DNA of 13,864 bases from CAYSYY01 sp964576115 [NCBI: uncultured Gemmatimonadota bacterium] (GTDB lineage: Bacteria; Blakebacterota; Blakebacteria; Blakebacterales), in assembly GCA_964576115.1 (NCBI GenBank), contig CAZNUA010000074.1:1-13864 (forward strand), read 5' to 3'. The position numbers were made by a program, and so were the translations under genes. The notes beneath the pieces are model-generated. The model was not told where the DNA came from. It searched no databases and worked only from the letters and a program-made list of their open reading frames with translations. How positions within the stretch are numbered: the first letter of the stretch is position 1; the number at the start of each line of letters is the position of its first letter. Positions 1-9,510 of this stretch are shown here, piece after piece.

Positions 1-1
1 A

Positions 2-3000
2 TCAGAACAACGTGCGATAGTGCGGCGGCTTCTGTCCCGAGGCGGGGAGCAGGTCGAGCATGTGCACTTCCGAAGCCACATACGGGGGACTGCCCCAGAT
101 CTTCAGGGTACTCAGGGGGGGCTCATCGGTACCGCAGGTGATGAGACGGGGACCCATGATCAGGCAATCGTACGCTTCCCGGACATAGCGGCCGATGACC
201 TCGAACTGGGGCGGGGACGGCCGCAGGTCGAGCACCGCCACCACCGGACTGAAATCGGAGGCGTGACCGCTGCCCAGCGTCAGGAAAAGCCGGTTGTCGG
301 CATAGGCGCGAATCCGGTTCACCTGCCCGGGGTGATCGGTGCCGATCAGGCGGTACTCTCCCGAAGCGGGATCGAGCAGCACGATCCGGGCCGTCCGCGA
401 GGAGTTCCCCTCGCCGCTGTGCAGTCCGGCGGCAACCGTCCCGTCGGGCAGGATGTCGAGGACGCGGATCGGATCGGGCAGAGCGCCGAGAGTGATCATT
501 TCTTCACCGTCCGCCCGCCAGATCTGCAGTCGCCCCAGCTGATCGCCGGCATAGAGATTGCCGCGCCGGTCGATACCCACGGCGGTGATGACCGCACTGT
601 GGGTCTGTACCGTGCGCACCGAACCAGCCGCCGAATTCCACCGGCGTAGCGAACCGTCCCGATGCCCCGTCATCATGATCCCGCCAGCGGCGGCGATCGC
701 GGTGACAAAGGGCAGTCGCCGGTCGCACGCGCCGGCCGTGCCGTCACGCATTGAAACACGGTGCAGAGCGCCTTCGCTGTCCCGGGCGACTATGTCGTCG
801 CCGAGGACCACCAGATCGGTCGGATCGGAACGCTCCAGACGGGTGTAGAGGCAGTGATCGTTGCTGCCCGAGAGAATGCCGACCGTTCCGTCGGTACCGC
901 AGAAAGCGATCTGACCGGGTGCGAAGTAGGCCAGCCGCCGGGGCGAGAGATCGTCAAGGGTGATCTGCTGCAGCAGGCAGGGTGCAGCGGTCAGATCCCC
1001 GTTCAGCTTCCGGGCAAAGGACATCTCCCGGGGCTGGAACTCGGCGGCTGTTTCCCATTCGATCGCCCCCTCCCCGGACCTGACCCCGGCCGCAGAAATC
1101 GGGCAGACTCCCTGCTGGATGATGATCGGATCCGAGCGGCCCGTGAACTCACCCACCTTGATCCGGCTCTCCCAGCCGGTGACCTTGCGCCGGCCGAAGA
1201 CCTCGATGATCTCATCGGCACTGAGCCGGGCCGGGATGGAATTGTCGAGGTTGTAGACCAGGACCTTTCCCTCGCGGTGATAGGCGATGTTCGCCGAGGG
1301 ACTCTCCACGCAGTCCAGACAGCTCTGCACCCGGTCGAGCTGTTTTTCGCGTTCCTCGAGGTTCAACCGGCGGGTGCTGACATCGGTCCGGAAATGCACG
1401 ATCAGATCGAGGCAGCCGGCCTCGTAGAAACGCTGGATGACCTGCTCGAAGTAAGCTTCGTCCCGCCAGCCGTCGAGGATCATCAGGCGCTTGCTCTCGT
1501 GCCGCTGTACGAACTCGTCCAGAAAGTCGGCCGGATCTTCACCCTCGGCACCGGGGGGATACTCCTCGTAGTAGCGCGGATCGACATGTGTCCTGAGCCA
1601 GTCCAGGCCGAGAATGCGGTTGAAGATCTGCATGTGGGTCGGCCGATCGCGCTGCAGGTAGAGGATCTCTTCGGCCCCGACCTCGGCGAAGCCCTGTCGC
1701 AGACAGTCGCAGAAGTAGGTCTTGCCGGTTCCCGAGTCACCGGTCACGGCCATGACGACGGTGCGCCCCCGCTCCACCAGATGCAGGATCGTCTCCGATA
1801 TCTCGTAGATACCGTTACGGGCCGGATGGAGCGAGAGAATGGGAATGGTCTCGGCCTTGTGCAGGTAGAGCGTGTGGACGAAATCGGGCAGACCGAGAGC
1901 CCGAAGCCCGGTAGCGGCCTGTTCGAAGACCCGGATATCGGTATCGAGCAGAAGCTGCATCAGGGCAATGACGAGCGCGGCGTCGATACCCCCGTCCCGG
2001 GCTTTCTGGCGGGTGCCGATCTGTCCCAGTGCCCAGGCCAGGGCCGCCCGGGTGACACTGCGAGAAGCGTCGACATATCGGGTCAGCGCGGGGATCGCTT
2101 CGACGGCGGGTTCGGTCTGTTTCCCGATGGCCCAGATCGCCTCCTGCTTCTCGGCGCTGCGCGACTGCCGGAAGGGTGGATCGCCGCTGCGGGGCTGCAC
2201 CTCGACCGCATCGGGACTCTCCAGGATCGAGACCAGGGCGGGGAGCACGTCGGCCCGGCGCTGACTGCCCAGAGCGTAGATCAGATTCGCCCGCAGGTTG
2301 GTGTGTTTCGGCTCGCAGTTTTCGAGCAGGGTGAGGAGCGGGCGGAGCGAGCGGCTGTCGCAGATCGAGCCGAGCAGCGAGACGGCGGCATAGGGAGCCC
2401 CGGTGGTGATATCGATGGCGGGATCGTCGAGCAGCTGCAGGCAGGTTCGCAGCAGGACGGCCGGCTCATGGTGAGCGTTGATGAGCGAGGTGTAGTCCTC
2501 GGCACTCAAGACGGTGTCCCAGGCGGTTTCCTCTTCCCCCCCGGCCGTTTCGGTTCCCGCTCCGGCTTGCCTGGTTTCGGTCCCGGGAGTCATCTGTGTC
2601 ACCGAGACCCGAGCCTGCTCTTCCCCGCAGCACACCCGGACGACCTGCCCGAAGAACCGGCTGTTGAGGCGCAGGGTTTTCAGAGAACCGACGAGTTCGC
2701 GCGGCAGGGTGTCGGGGCCGGTTATCCGCCGCAGCTCAGCAGCCAGTTCCCGGCTGCGCAGTCGGTATGCCTCTTGCCGCTCGCGAGCCCGGCGATCCCA
2801 CTGTGCCACCGGCTGGCGGGCGTTGCACAGGTTCACTTCGTACTCGATCAGATCGCAGAGCAGGTTGAACCGGCCGAGGATCGCGGCCCGGTTCATCCCC
2901 TCCCCCGCTTCCCGGTCCCCGTTCCACGCCGGGACCGGGGCGGGTTCGGACAGGCCCATGACGGGAGCGAGCATCTGCTCTACCCCCTCGGGATCGGGAG

Positions 3001-3186
3001 TGTCGTGCAGAGCCGTCCAGAGGGTATGAATGACCTCGTTCACGATCCGGTCGCGTAGCGTCTCGAGTGTACCCGACCAGTGCCCCTCCCGGGTCAGGAT
3101 CATCAGGCGGGTGGGATCGTAGCCGCCGAGCAGATGGTGCAGATCCCGATGAGCGGGAGTAGTGTCGTGCGCTTCGGTGTCCGGAC

Positions 3187-3190
<4 letters not shown>
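2..3190 (-). CDS. HEAT-repeat / P-loop NTPase / WD40 beta-propeller signalling protein
   Basis: A complete 1062-residue protein; the TGA stop is at 2-4. In order I see: a helical N-terminal part (about 1-230) ending in a Gly/Thr/Glu-rich linker; HEAT-like helical repeats (about 235-440, with recurring 'AIWAIG', 'ALAWALGQIG', 'LIYALGS'); a P-loop NTPase domain with Walker A GDSGTGKT at 484-491 and a Walker B-like strand RLMILDG with Asp573; then a C-terminal beta-propeller (about 725-1062) with WD-like ends such as 'GRLQIWRADG' and 'STLKIWG'. No signal peptide or membrane segment is visible, so it is probably cytoplasmic. It starts in an ATGA overlap with the GcvH-type response regulator upstream (AGAGG lies 9 nt before the ATG). 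By inference it is a scaffold or NTP-driven effector for the two-component system. The NTPase resembles phosphoribulokinase/uridine-kinase-like or STAND-type P-loops, but I cannot decide which. The domain calls are firm; the function is unknown. Confidence 0.85.
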
Positions 3191-3996
<806 letters not shown>

Positions 3997-5994
3997 GGTT
4001 CTCTCCCTGCCGCGTGGCATCCGCCGGCCCGACCGGCAGCTGGATGGTTACCGTGGTTCCCTCCCCCGGCTGACTGCGGATCGCGATCGATCCGTCGTGC
4101 TGCTGCACGATCCCGTAACTGACCGACAGACCGAGCCCCGTCCCATTGACTCCCTTGGTGGTGAAGAAGGGATCGAAGACCTTGTCCAGTTCCCCGGCCG
4201 CGATACCGCACCCGCTGTCGGTGACCTCGATGACGAGGTCGGCGCCGTCGTCGGAAAGTCCGCAGGCTATCGCGAGCCGTCCGCCCTCGGGCATGGCATC
4301 CAGAGCATTCAGAAACAGATTGGCGAAGACCTGCTCGAGCTTGTTCGGATCGACCAGAATCCGGGGCAGAGCCTCGCTGAAGTCGGTGCCGATCGTCACT
4401 CCCTGAATCAGAGCCTGGCTCTCGAACAGGTGCAGGGTCTTGGCCAGCAACTGGTTGACATCGATCGGAATCTTCTCCGGTGTCTCCTGACGCGAGAAAT
4501 CGAGCAGGCCGCGGACGATCCGGCTGCAGCGCTGGCTCTCGTCGCGGATCAGTTCCAGGTTCTCGGCCAGAGGGCTTTCGGCGTCCAGTCTCTCCGCGAT
4601 CAGCTCGGTGTTGATGACGATCGAGGTGAGGGGATTGTTAATTTCATGAGCGATACCCGCCGCCATCTTGCCGATCGAACCGAGCTTCTCGGTCCGGATC
4701 AGATGGTCGTGGGCCGCTTTCAGTTCTCGGGTCTTCTCCTCCACCCGCTCGGCCAGCGAATCCTTCAGGGCCAGGAGGTTTTCCGAATACTGCTGATTCT
4801 CGTCCGCCATGCGGTTGAAAGAGGCCGCCAGGTAGCCGATCTCGTCGTCCGATTCGACCGCCACCCGCCAGGCCAGATCTCCCCGCGCGATCCGTTCGGT
4901 GCCGTGTACCAGCTCGCGGATCGGGGTCGTGATGCTGTCGGCCATGCGGCGGCCCAGGACCCAGACCAGGATCATGCTGACGATGGCGATGATGCCGTAG
5001 AGGATCAGAATGCGGTTCCGCATGGCTGTATAGGGGGCCTCGAGCATGCCGACGTAGAGCATTCCGATCACCGCACCGCTGCAATCGCGGATCGGTTCGT
5101 AGGCGGTCAGGTACCAGGCATTGACCACGAAAGCCCGGTCAATCCAGGGCACTCCCTGGACCAGGACCTGGTCGCAGACCTCGCGCGAGACGCGGGTGCC
5201 GATCGCCCTGGTGCCGTCCCGGTTGCGCACGTTGGTGGCGATACGGATGTCGCCCTGGAAGATCGTAGCCGTGCCGATATCCACCCCCCGGTAGCGCTCG
5301 CCCCGATAGACCACATCCTTCACTTCGTCGACGATATCGTTGTTCCGGTTCACCAGCATGCCCCCGCAGAGCACTCCCAGCAGCCGGCCCTGCTCGTCGA
5401 ACACCGGCGCGGCGGCCCGGATCATCATCCCCGACGTTTCCAGGGTAGTATCCTGGATCGCCGCCCGCGGGGTGGGAATCGGCGCGATGGCTGCCCGCCG
5501 GGCGAGTTCGGGAGCTTCACGCTCGAGGAAGGCGGCGGGAACGATCTGGGAGCAGGCCTCCGGACGGGCGGTGTTGCGAACACGTTCGATGAACGGATCG
5601 TCGAAAACATCACCGTACCGCTCCGGATTGCGGGTGCGGACCACGACCCGCCCCGACGAGTCGGTGACGGTCAGCACATCGAAGCCTTCCCGGCTCCTGA
5701 CCTCTTCCATGTCTCCCAGGAGCCGAGCCCGATCTCCTGCCATCAGCCCTTCCCTGATACAGTAGCGGGCCGCGGTCAGACGGGTGATGGTCAGCAGGTT
5801 ATCCGAGGCGTGCTGGTAGATCTCCCGGGCGCTGTTCAGATCCAGGCGGACCTTGTCGCGGGCCTGCCTGAGGATCGTGCCCCGGAGCATCACGATCCCG
5901 ATCGCGGCTGAAAACAAGACGCTCAGGCCGATCACGAGGCTGAAGCCCTGTATCAACCGCGTCCGTACCGATCGTTCGGAAAACAGCTTCACTC

Positions 5995-6429
5995 TCATTC
6001 CCCCGTCATTGAGTGCTGTTCGCGGGAGTGGAAGCGGGCGGCACGTGATGCCGCCACCTCCCGGATCGCAGCCATGATTTCCTCCGGACCGGCACCGATG
6101 TCGACGCAGGCATCGGCACCGGCCGAATGAGCCGCCAGGGCGATTTCCTCGTGTACCGTCATGATCACTATTCCCACCTCGGGGCAGACCTTTCTGAACC
6201 GGCGAGTTGCCCGTACGGCGTTGACGGGAGGGATGTGCAGGTCCATGAGGAGAACGTCGGGTCGAAAGGTTTGGCAGACCGCCACTGCATCCTGCCGGCT
6301 GGGAGTGTCGGCGACGACGTCAAAGTCGGGATGGGTGGAGAGAAGGGCTTTGAGAGCTTTGCACGAACTGTACTGATGGTATGCGATGACCACCGCTATC
6401 GGCGGTGGCCGATCGTCAGCAGGGGACAC
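5995..6429 (-). CDS. Single-domain degenerate (pseudo-)receiver protein
   Basis: 144 residues from a GTG start at 6427-6429, chosen because AAGGAGG lies 9 nt upstream and the receiver fold begins about ten residues later. An in-frame ATG at 6520-6522 would add 31 low-complexity Arg-rich residues with no clear ribosome site. The fold follows NarL/FixJ-type receivers: beta1 'IAVVIA', 'RPDVLLMDLHIP' with the phosphorylatable Asp63, 'IVIMT' with Thr91, and 'GPEEIMAAIREV'. However, the acidic pair that binds Mg is replaced by Tyr17-His18, and the conserved Lys of beta5 is replaced by Asp110/Ile111. No output domain follows; the protein ends shortly after the receiver. It lies directly before the Cache kinase with an ATGA overlap, so it is likely co-translated with it. 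It may act as a phosphorylation-independent or decoy partner of that kinase. The receiver assignment is confident; the role is inference. Confidence 0.85.
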   Translation of the reverse strand: MSPADDRPPPIAVVIAYHQYSSCKALKALLSTHPDFDVVADTPSRQDAVAVCQTFRPDVLLMDLHIPPVNAVRATRRFRKVCPEVGIVIMTVHEEIALAAHSAGADACVDIGAGPEEIMAAIREVAASRAARFHSREQHSMTGE

Positions 6430-6648
6430 CTCTCCTCGCCTCCTTGGACCGCTGTGCTCGACCGCCACGGTTTCGGATCGCACGGGTCGTCGAAGTATCG
6501 CCATCGCGTGCCGGACCGGCATCAGCCGGAAGGATGGTTCGCTCTACGAGAAATGTTGTACGGCCGCGCCGGCTATGGCGAGAAAGCGCAGCACCGCAGG
6601 TGCGGATGCTAGCGCAGACCGCAGCCGGAGGATGACTCCGACAGTCTC
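6430..6648 (-). other. 219-bp spacer between the NarL-type pair and the four-gene signalling operon
   Basis: This is the only sizeable gap in the minus-strand run. It holds short GC-rich inverted repeats (for example CACC-TGC-GGTG near 6594-6604) but no hairpin followed by a T-run on the minus strand, so I see no intrinsic terminator for the NarL-type gene. It may contain a separate promoter for the downstream operon; no convincing -35/-10 pair stands out. Reading frames crossing it in either direction are Arg/Pro-rich shadows without family resemblance. Confidence 0.4.
6439..6445 (-). promoter_or_regulatory. Shine-Dalgarno site deciding the GTG start of the pseudo-receiver
   Basis: On the minus strand this reads AAGGAGG, a near-perfect anti-16S match, with 9 nt to the GTG at 6429-6427. 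It supports the short form of the pseudo-receiver over the upstream ATG at 6522. Confidence 0.7.
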
Positions 6649-7308
6649 CTAGATATCCTCCAGGGAGGCGATGCCGTACCGCAGGGCATAAAGAGCCGCC
6701 TGGGTACGGTTGTTCAGGTTCAGCTTGGCCAGGATCTTGCTGACATGCGTGCGGGCCGTGGCTTCGCTGATGAAGAGGTGTTCGGCGATCTCTTCGTTCG
6801 AGTACCCGTGGGCGAGTTCTTTGAGAACCTCGGTCTCCCGGTCGGTCAGGGGTTCGGGAGCCGGCCACGAGGAATCAGCCGGACTGAACTCGCGCAGGAG
6901 CCGCCGGGCGATGACCGGGGTCAGGGTCGATTGCCCCCGGGCGGCCTGGCGGATCGCCGCCAGGAGTTCGGAGGGGCTGACATCTTTGAGCAGATATCCG
7001 AGGGCGCCCGCTTCGAGCGCGGGAAAGAGCTTGTCATCGGTGCCGAAGCTGGTCAGGACCAGGATCTGCGCGTCGGGCAGGCGGGACGTGATCTGCCGGA
7101 TGGCTTCCACTCCGTCCAGCTCGGGCATGACCAGATCCATGAGAATGACGTCGGGCTCCAGATTCAGCGCCTTCTGGACCGCCTCGCGGCCGTTGGACGC
7201 TTCGCCGACGACGTCGATCCCCGGTTCGGTCTCGAGCAGGGTACGCACTCCCTTGCGGACAATCTCGTGATCGTCCACGATCAGGACCGAGAGCGAGGCT
7301 TCAGTCAT
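6649..7308 (-). CDS. NarL/FixJ-family response regulator with LuxR-type HTH
   Basis: 219 residues from the ATG at 7306-7308, preceded by AAAGGGCGG; an in-frame ATG at 7357-7359 lies inside the kinase gene and would add only Arg-rich residues. Receiver at 6-125 with Asp12/Asp13, phospho-acceptor Asp58 (VILMDLVMPELDG), Thr86 and Lys108 (GYLLKDVSP), all canonical. The LuxR/GerE helix-turn-helix (about 150-212) carries 'LTDRETEVLKELAHGYSNEE', 'ISEATARTHVSKIL' and 'KLNLNNRTQAALYA'. It is full length for the NarL family and should be a DNA-binding transcription regulator. The gene overlaps the 3' end of the HisKA_3 kinase gene by 8 bp, which makes that kinase its cognate partner. Targets are unknown; the divergent spacer at 8867-9109 is one candidate. 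Confidence 0.97.
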   Translation of the reverse strand: MTEASLSVLIVDDHEIVRKGVRTLLETEPGIDVVGEASNGREAVQKALNLEPDVILMDLVMPELDGVEAIRQITSRLPDAQILVLTSFGTDDKLFPALEAGALGYLLKDVSPSELLAAIRQAARGQSTLTPVIARRLLREFSPADSSWPAPEPLTDRETEVLKELAHGYSNEEIAEHLFISEATARTHVSKILAKLNLNNRTQAALYALRYGIASLEDI

Positions 7309-8866
7309 TGTCCGCCCTTTCTGTCGTAAGCGGGGCCTCCGTGAGCGGGACCTCGACATGGATATGGGTACCGCCGCCGGTTTCGCTGATCAACTCGAAA
7401 GAAGCCTGCAGCTCTCGGGCCCATTCCTCCATGCCTCCCAGTCCCAGTCCCCCCTTCCGGCGTCCCCGGTCGGGATCGAAACCAACCCCGTCGTCTTTGA
7501 TGTCGACCGTCAGAACCCCCTGTCCCTCGCGCAGGGAAATGGCGATCGAGGAGGCCGCAGCGTGTTTGAGGATGTTGTTGAGCGCTTCGTGGATGATCCC
7601 GTGCAGGCCGCTTTCGATGTTCTCGGGCAGCCGCTCGACACCCTCGCACTCGAGCCGGGTGGCGATCCCGACCCGTTCCTCGACCGCGCCCAGGCGGTTG
7701 CGGATGGTTTCGATGAGCCCGTCGTCTTTCAGAGCGTGCGGCCGCAGCTCGTAGACGAAGAGCCTGACCTCGCGCAGGGCCGCCAGGGCCGTCTCGCGCA
7801 CGTCGCTCACGCTCTGGCGCGCTCGTTCGAGGTCGCCCTCGGCCAGCATGCGGTCCGAGACCTCGGCGTACAGACTGAGGGCATACAGGGACTGGGTCAC
7901 CGAATCGTGCAGCTCGCGGGCCAGCCGCTGGCGTTCCTCGAGCAGGGCCACCTGCTCGTGCTCTTCGCTCAGGCGGGCGTACTCCAGGGCGATAGCCGCC
8001 TGATCGGAGAATATCCGCATCACCCGCAAATCGTCGGCCGTGAAACCGCGGGGGCTGTTGAACAGCAGCAGGGCTCCGAGTTCGTGATTGCCCACCCGCA
8101 ACGGCGCCATGAGCAGGGAATTGACCGGGAGGTCCTCACCGGCAGGATCGGTGGCGGTCGACAACTCATTGTCGAACCGGGGGCCGGTCGGCAGGGTACC
8201 CCCCGTGTCGGGCAAAATCCGATCGAGCACACTCTCAACCGAGGGCAGTCTCTCCCCCGCTTCCCCCACCACGGTCAGCCGGCCGTCGCCGTCGTCGCGC
8301 AAGACCGCCACGCCGGCCGCTGCGGTCAGTCTGAGTGCCTCGTGGGCGACAATACGCCGGATCCCGGACAGCCCCTGAGCCCGAAGCAGCGTCCCGGTCA
8401 CCTGACGGACCGAACTGAGCAGGAACCGGCCGTAGTGTTCCACGAAGAGATCGGTTCCCTGTCGCAGCAGCGCGTCCAGCGAACGGATGTCGCAGACCCC
8501 CTCCCCGTCACTGTCTGGTTCCAGAGCGGCGATGAACGGCAGGGCAACTTCCCTGAGGAGCAACCAGGCCTGGATGACCTCCCGCATTTCAAAGCCCAGT
8601 TCCAGCCGGGCGGAGCTGATATCCACGATCCGCCGGCGCAGGGCGTCGAACGAGCCCGACCGCAGGCTGGCAATCGCCGCCTCGAGGGTTTCGATGTTCC
8701 AGTCGGCGATCTCGGCGTGCGAGCGAGACTGATAGTGACTGCCGGGCAGAGCGAGAACCCGGTCGGCCCAGTCGGAAACCAGCTCGTCAAAGTGCTGTTC
8801 AAGGGTGTCGGCCAGGTTGGGACAGGCCTGGTGTTCCGCCTGCAGAAAGAGATCGTCCTCCACCAT
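7301..8866 (-). CDS. Soluble sensor histidine kinase, RsbRD_N-like + GAF + HisKA_3 + HATPase (DegS/NarX type)
   Basis: 521 residues from the ATG at 8864-8866, which has GGAAGG about 6 nt upstream. The in-frame ATG at 8879-8881 lies directly in front of that ribosome site and is less likely. N-terminal helical domain (about 15-150) resembles RsbRD_N sensor regions ('LADTLEQHFDELVSDWADRV' and the 'RLELGFEMREVIQAWLLLRE' helix). A GAF-like domain follows at about 155-295. HisKA_3 dimerisation/phospho-transfer helix has His320 in 'RLARELHDSVTQSL'. The HATPase_c domain runs to about 505 with 'IIHEALNNILKHA' and 'IKDDGVGFD'. No membrane segment is visible, so it is cytoplasmic and likely senses an internal ligand or redox cue through GAF. 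It is the first gene of the minus-strand run and overlaps its NarL-type regulator. Confidence 0.95.
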   Translation of the reverse strand: MVEDDLFLQAEHQACPNLADTLEQHFDELVSDWADRVLALPGSHYQSRSHAEIADWNIETLEAAIASLRSGSFDALRRRIVDISSARLELGFEMREVIQAWLLLREVALPFIAALEPDSDGEGVCDIRSLDALLRQGTDLFVEHYGRFLLSSVRQVTGTLLRAQGLSGIRRIVAHEALRLTAAAGVAVLRDDGDGRLTVVGEAGERLPSVESVLDRILPDTGGTLPTGPRFDNELSTATDPAGEDLPVNSLLMAPLRVGNHELGALLLFNSPRGFTADDLRVMRIFSDQAAIALEYARLSEEHEQVALLEERQRLARELHDSVTQSLYALSLYAEVSDRMLAEGDLERARQSVSDVRETALAALREVRLFVYELRPHALKDDGLIETIRNRLGAVEERVGIATRLECEGVERLPENIESGLHGIIHEALNNILKHAAASSIAISLREGQGVLTVDIKDDGVGFDPDRGRRKGGLGLGGMEEWARELQASFELISETGGGTHIHVEVPLTEAPLTTERADND

Positions 8867-8937
8867 CGTCTCCCTTCCCATAGACCCGGACAGGCTGCTT
8901 GAGGACAGGCAGCGGGTACATCAATCGGCGTACCCCC

Positions 8938-8968
8938 TGTCGACAAAGTACCGATTCCGACCGCGGTC
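8938..8968. promoter_or_regulatory. Two perfect palindromes spaced two helical turns apart (candidate operator)
   Basis: TGTCGACA at 8938-8945 and GACCGCGGTC at 8959-8968 are each fully self-complementary. Their centres are 22 bp apart, close to two turns of B-DNA, in the divergent promoter region and 70-105 bp upstream of the kinase start. Dimeric response regulators of the NarL type bind such inverted sites, so autoregulation is possible. In GC-rich DNA short palindromes also arise by chance, so confidence is low. Confidence 0.25.
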
Positions 8969-9014
8969 AGAAACACTCTCTTCCGCGTAGGCGTCTCCAT
9001 CCCTCCGGCTGATT

Positions 9015-9024
9015 CCGCCGGCGG
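9015..9024. promoter_or_regulatory. 10-bp perfect palindrome in divergent spacer
   Basis: CCGCCGGCGG is fully self-complementary and is nested in a broader CCGGC/GCCGG inverted repeat (9005-9021). It may be an operator half or only GC-rich chance structure. Confidence 0.15.
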
Positions 9025-9069
9025 GTCGATTCCCGATCTTATGAGCGTCAATACACCCGGCGATGTCAC

Positions 9070-9090
9070 CCGATCGGTTCCGCGGATCGG
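9070..9090. promoter_or_regulatory. Inverted repeat just upstream of the [2Fe-2S]-like gene
   Basis: CCGATC (9070-9075) and GATCGG (9085-9090) are exact inverted copies with a 9-bp spacer. They end seven bases before the ribosome site of the gene at 9110. This could be a small operator or an mRNA leader hairpin that affects translation. Confidence 0.25.
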
Positions 9091-9096
9091 CCAGAT

Positions 9097-9104
9097 GGAG
9101 GAGG
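9097..9104 (+). promoter_or_regulatory. Strong Shine-Dalgarno site of the [2Fe-2S]-like gene
   Basis: GGAGGAGG followed by a 5-nt spacer and the ATG at 9110. It decides that start over in-frame ATGs at 9041 and 9095. Confidence 0.8.
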
Positions 9105-9109
9105 CTCAG

Positions 9110-9463
9110 ATGGAATCCGTCACCACCAGATCGCGCGTGGCCACCCGACGTTCTGTCACACCCCGGCAAGCACGCCGAACCTGCCGGATCACGGTCTGCG
9201 ACTGCCCGGTCTGCCGCATCATGGGATCGGGGCGAATCCTCAGTTCGTTCGCCGTCTACCAGCAGGTTCTCGCCGAGCAGACGCGGCGGCCCATCAACCT
9301 GAAGATCCACCTCGGTCGGTTGCCGGGGATCTGCACCAGCGGTCCCAACATCACGGTCAACGGCCAGCGGGTGGAACGCGTCCGGCCCGAGGCTGTCCGC
9401 GGGATCATCCGCGATCTCATGACCGAGACATCACACAACCGATCGCCCGTGACAGGTGCGTGA
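9110..9463 (+). CDS. Small thioredoxin-fold [2Fe-2S] ferredoxin-like protein (NuoE-like), one ligand Cys missing
   Basis: 117 residues; start set by the strong ribosome site at 9097-9104. After a basic N-terminal tail of about 24 residues the protein matches the thioredoxin-like [2Fe-2S] family (NuoE/HydE and shethna-type small ferredoxins): 'ITVCDCPVCRIMGSG', with the C-x4-C pair Cys30/Cys35 and an extra Cys32, then a helix, then 'GRLPGICTSGPNITVNG' and the closing 'VRPEAVRGIIRDL'. The family norm in the second motif is C-x-G-x-C; here the first position is Leu71 and only Cys75 remains. Three canonical ligands plus Cys32 (or Cys25) could still hold a cluster, or the cluster may be lost. It is 47 bp upstream of glutamate dehydrogenase on the same strand, so the two are probably co-transcribed; a redox link is inference. 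Confidence 0.8.
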   Translation: MESVTTRSRVATRRSVTPRQARRTCRITVCDCPVCRIMGSGRILSSFAVYQQVLAEQTRRPINLKIHLGRLPGICTSGPNITVNGQRVERVRPEAVRGIIRDLMTETSHNRSPVTGA

Positions 9464-9510
9464 TGAATCGCTCCGGTTCAGGGGAACGTGTCAGGGGAAG
9501 GAGTGCCACC

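Larger units (their letters stand above)
8867..9109. promoter_or_regulatory. Divergent intergenic region between the signalling genes and the ferredoxin/gdhA operon
   Basis: 243 bp from which the kinase genes are read leftwards and the [2Fe-2S]-like/gdhA genes rightwards, so promoters for both must lie here or nearby. No clear sigma-70 or sigma-54 consensus pair is visible. Several perfect or near-perfect short palindromes occur and are listed separately. An open frame runs rightwards from an ATG at 9041 into the [2Fe-2S]-like gene, but it has no ribosome site and no family resemblance in that extension. Confidence 0.5.

Noticed and set aside
761-3058. Long plus-strand open frame (765 codons) opposite the HEAT/WD40 gene
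   Set aside because: Its translation has no family resemblance and is Gly/Asp/Leu/Pro-biased as expected for the complement of a GC-rich gene; the minus-strand frame shows clear domains and motifs.
6430-6522. 31-residue N-terminal extension of the pseudo-receiver
   Set aside because: It is Arg-rich and featureless, and the GTG at 6427-6429 has the better ribosome site next to the start of the receiver fold.
6416-6868. Minus-strand 150-codon frame over the spacer and the NarL-type gene
   Set aside because: It is an out-of-frame shadow of the LuxR-type regulator, Arg/Pro/Gly-rich, with no family.
7358-8902. Plus-strand open frame (514 codons) opposite the HisKA_3 kinase gene
   Set aside because: It is an antisense shadow with no recognisable domain, and no promoter or ribosome site supports it.
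9041-9109. N-terminal extension of the [2Fe-2S]-like protein from the ATG at 9041
   Set aside because: It has no ribosome site, while GGAGGAGG sits at the ideal distance from the ATG at 9110; the extension does not resemble the family.
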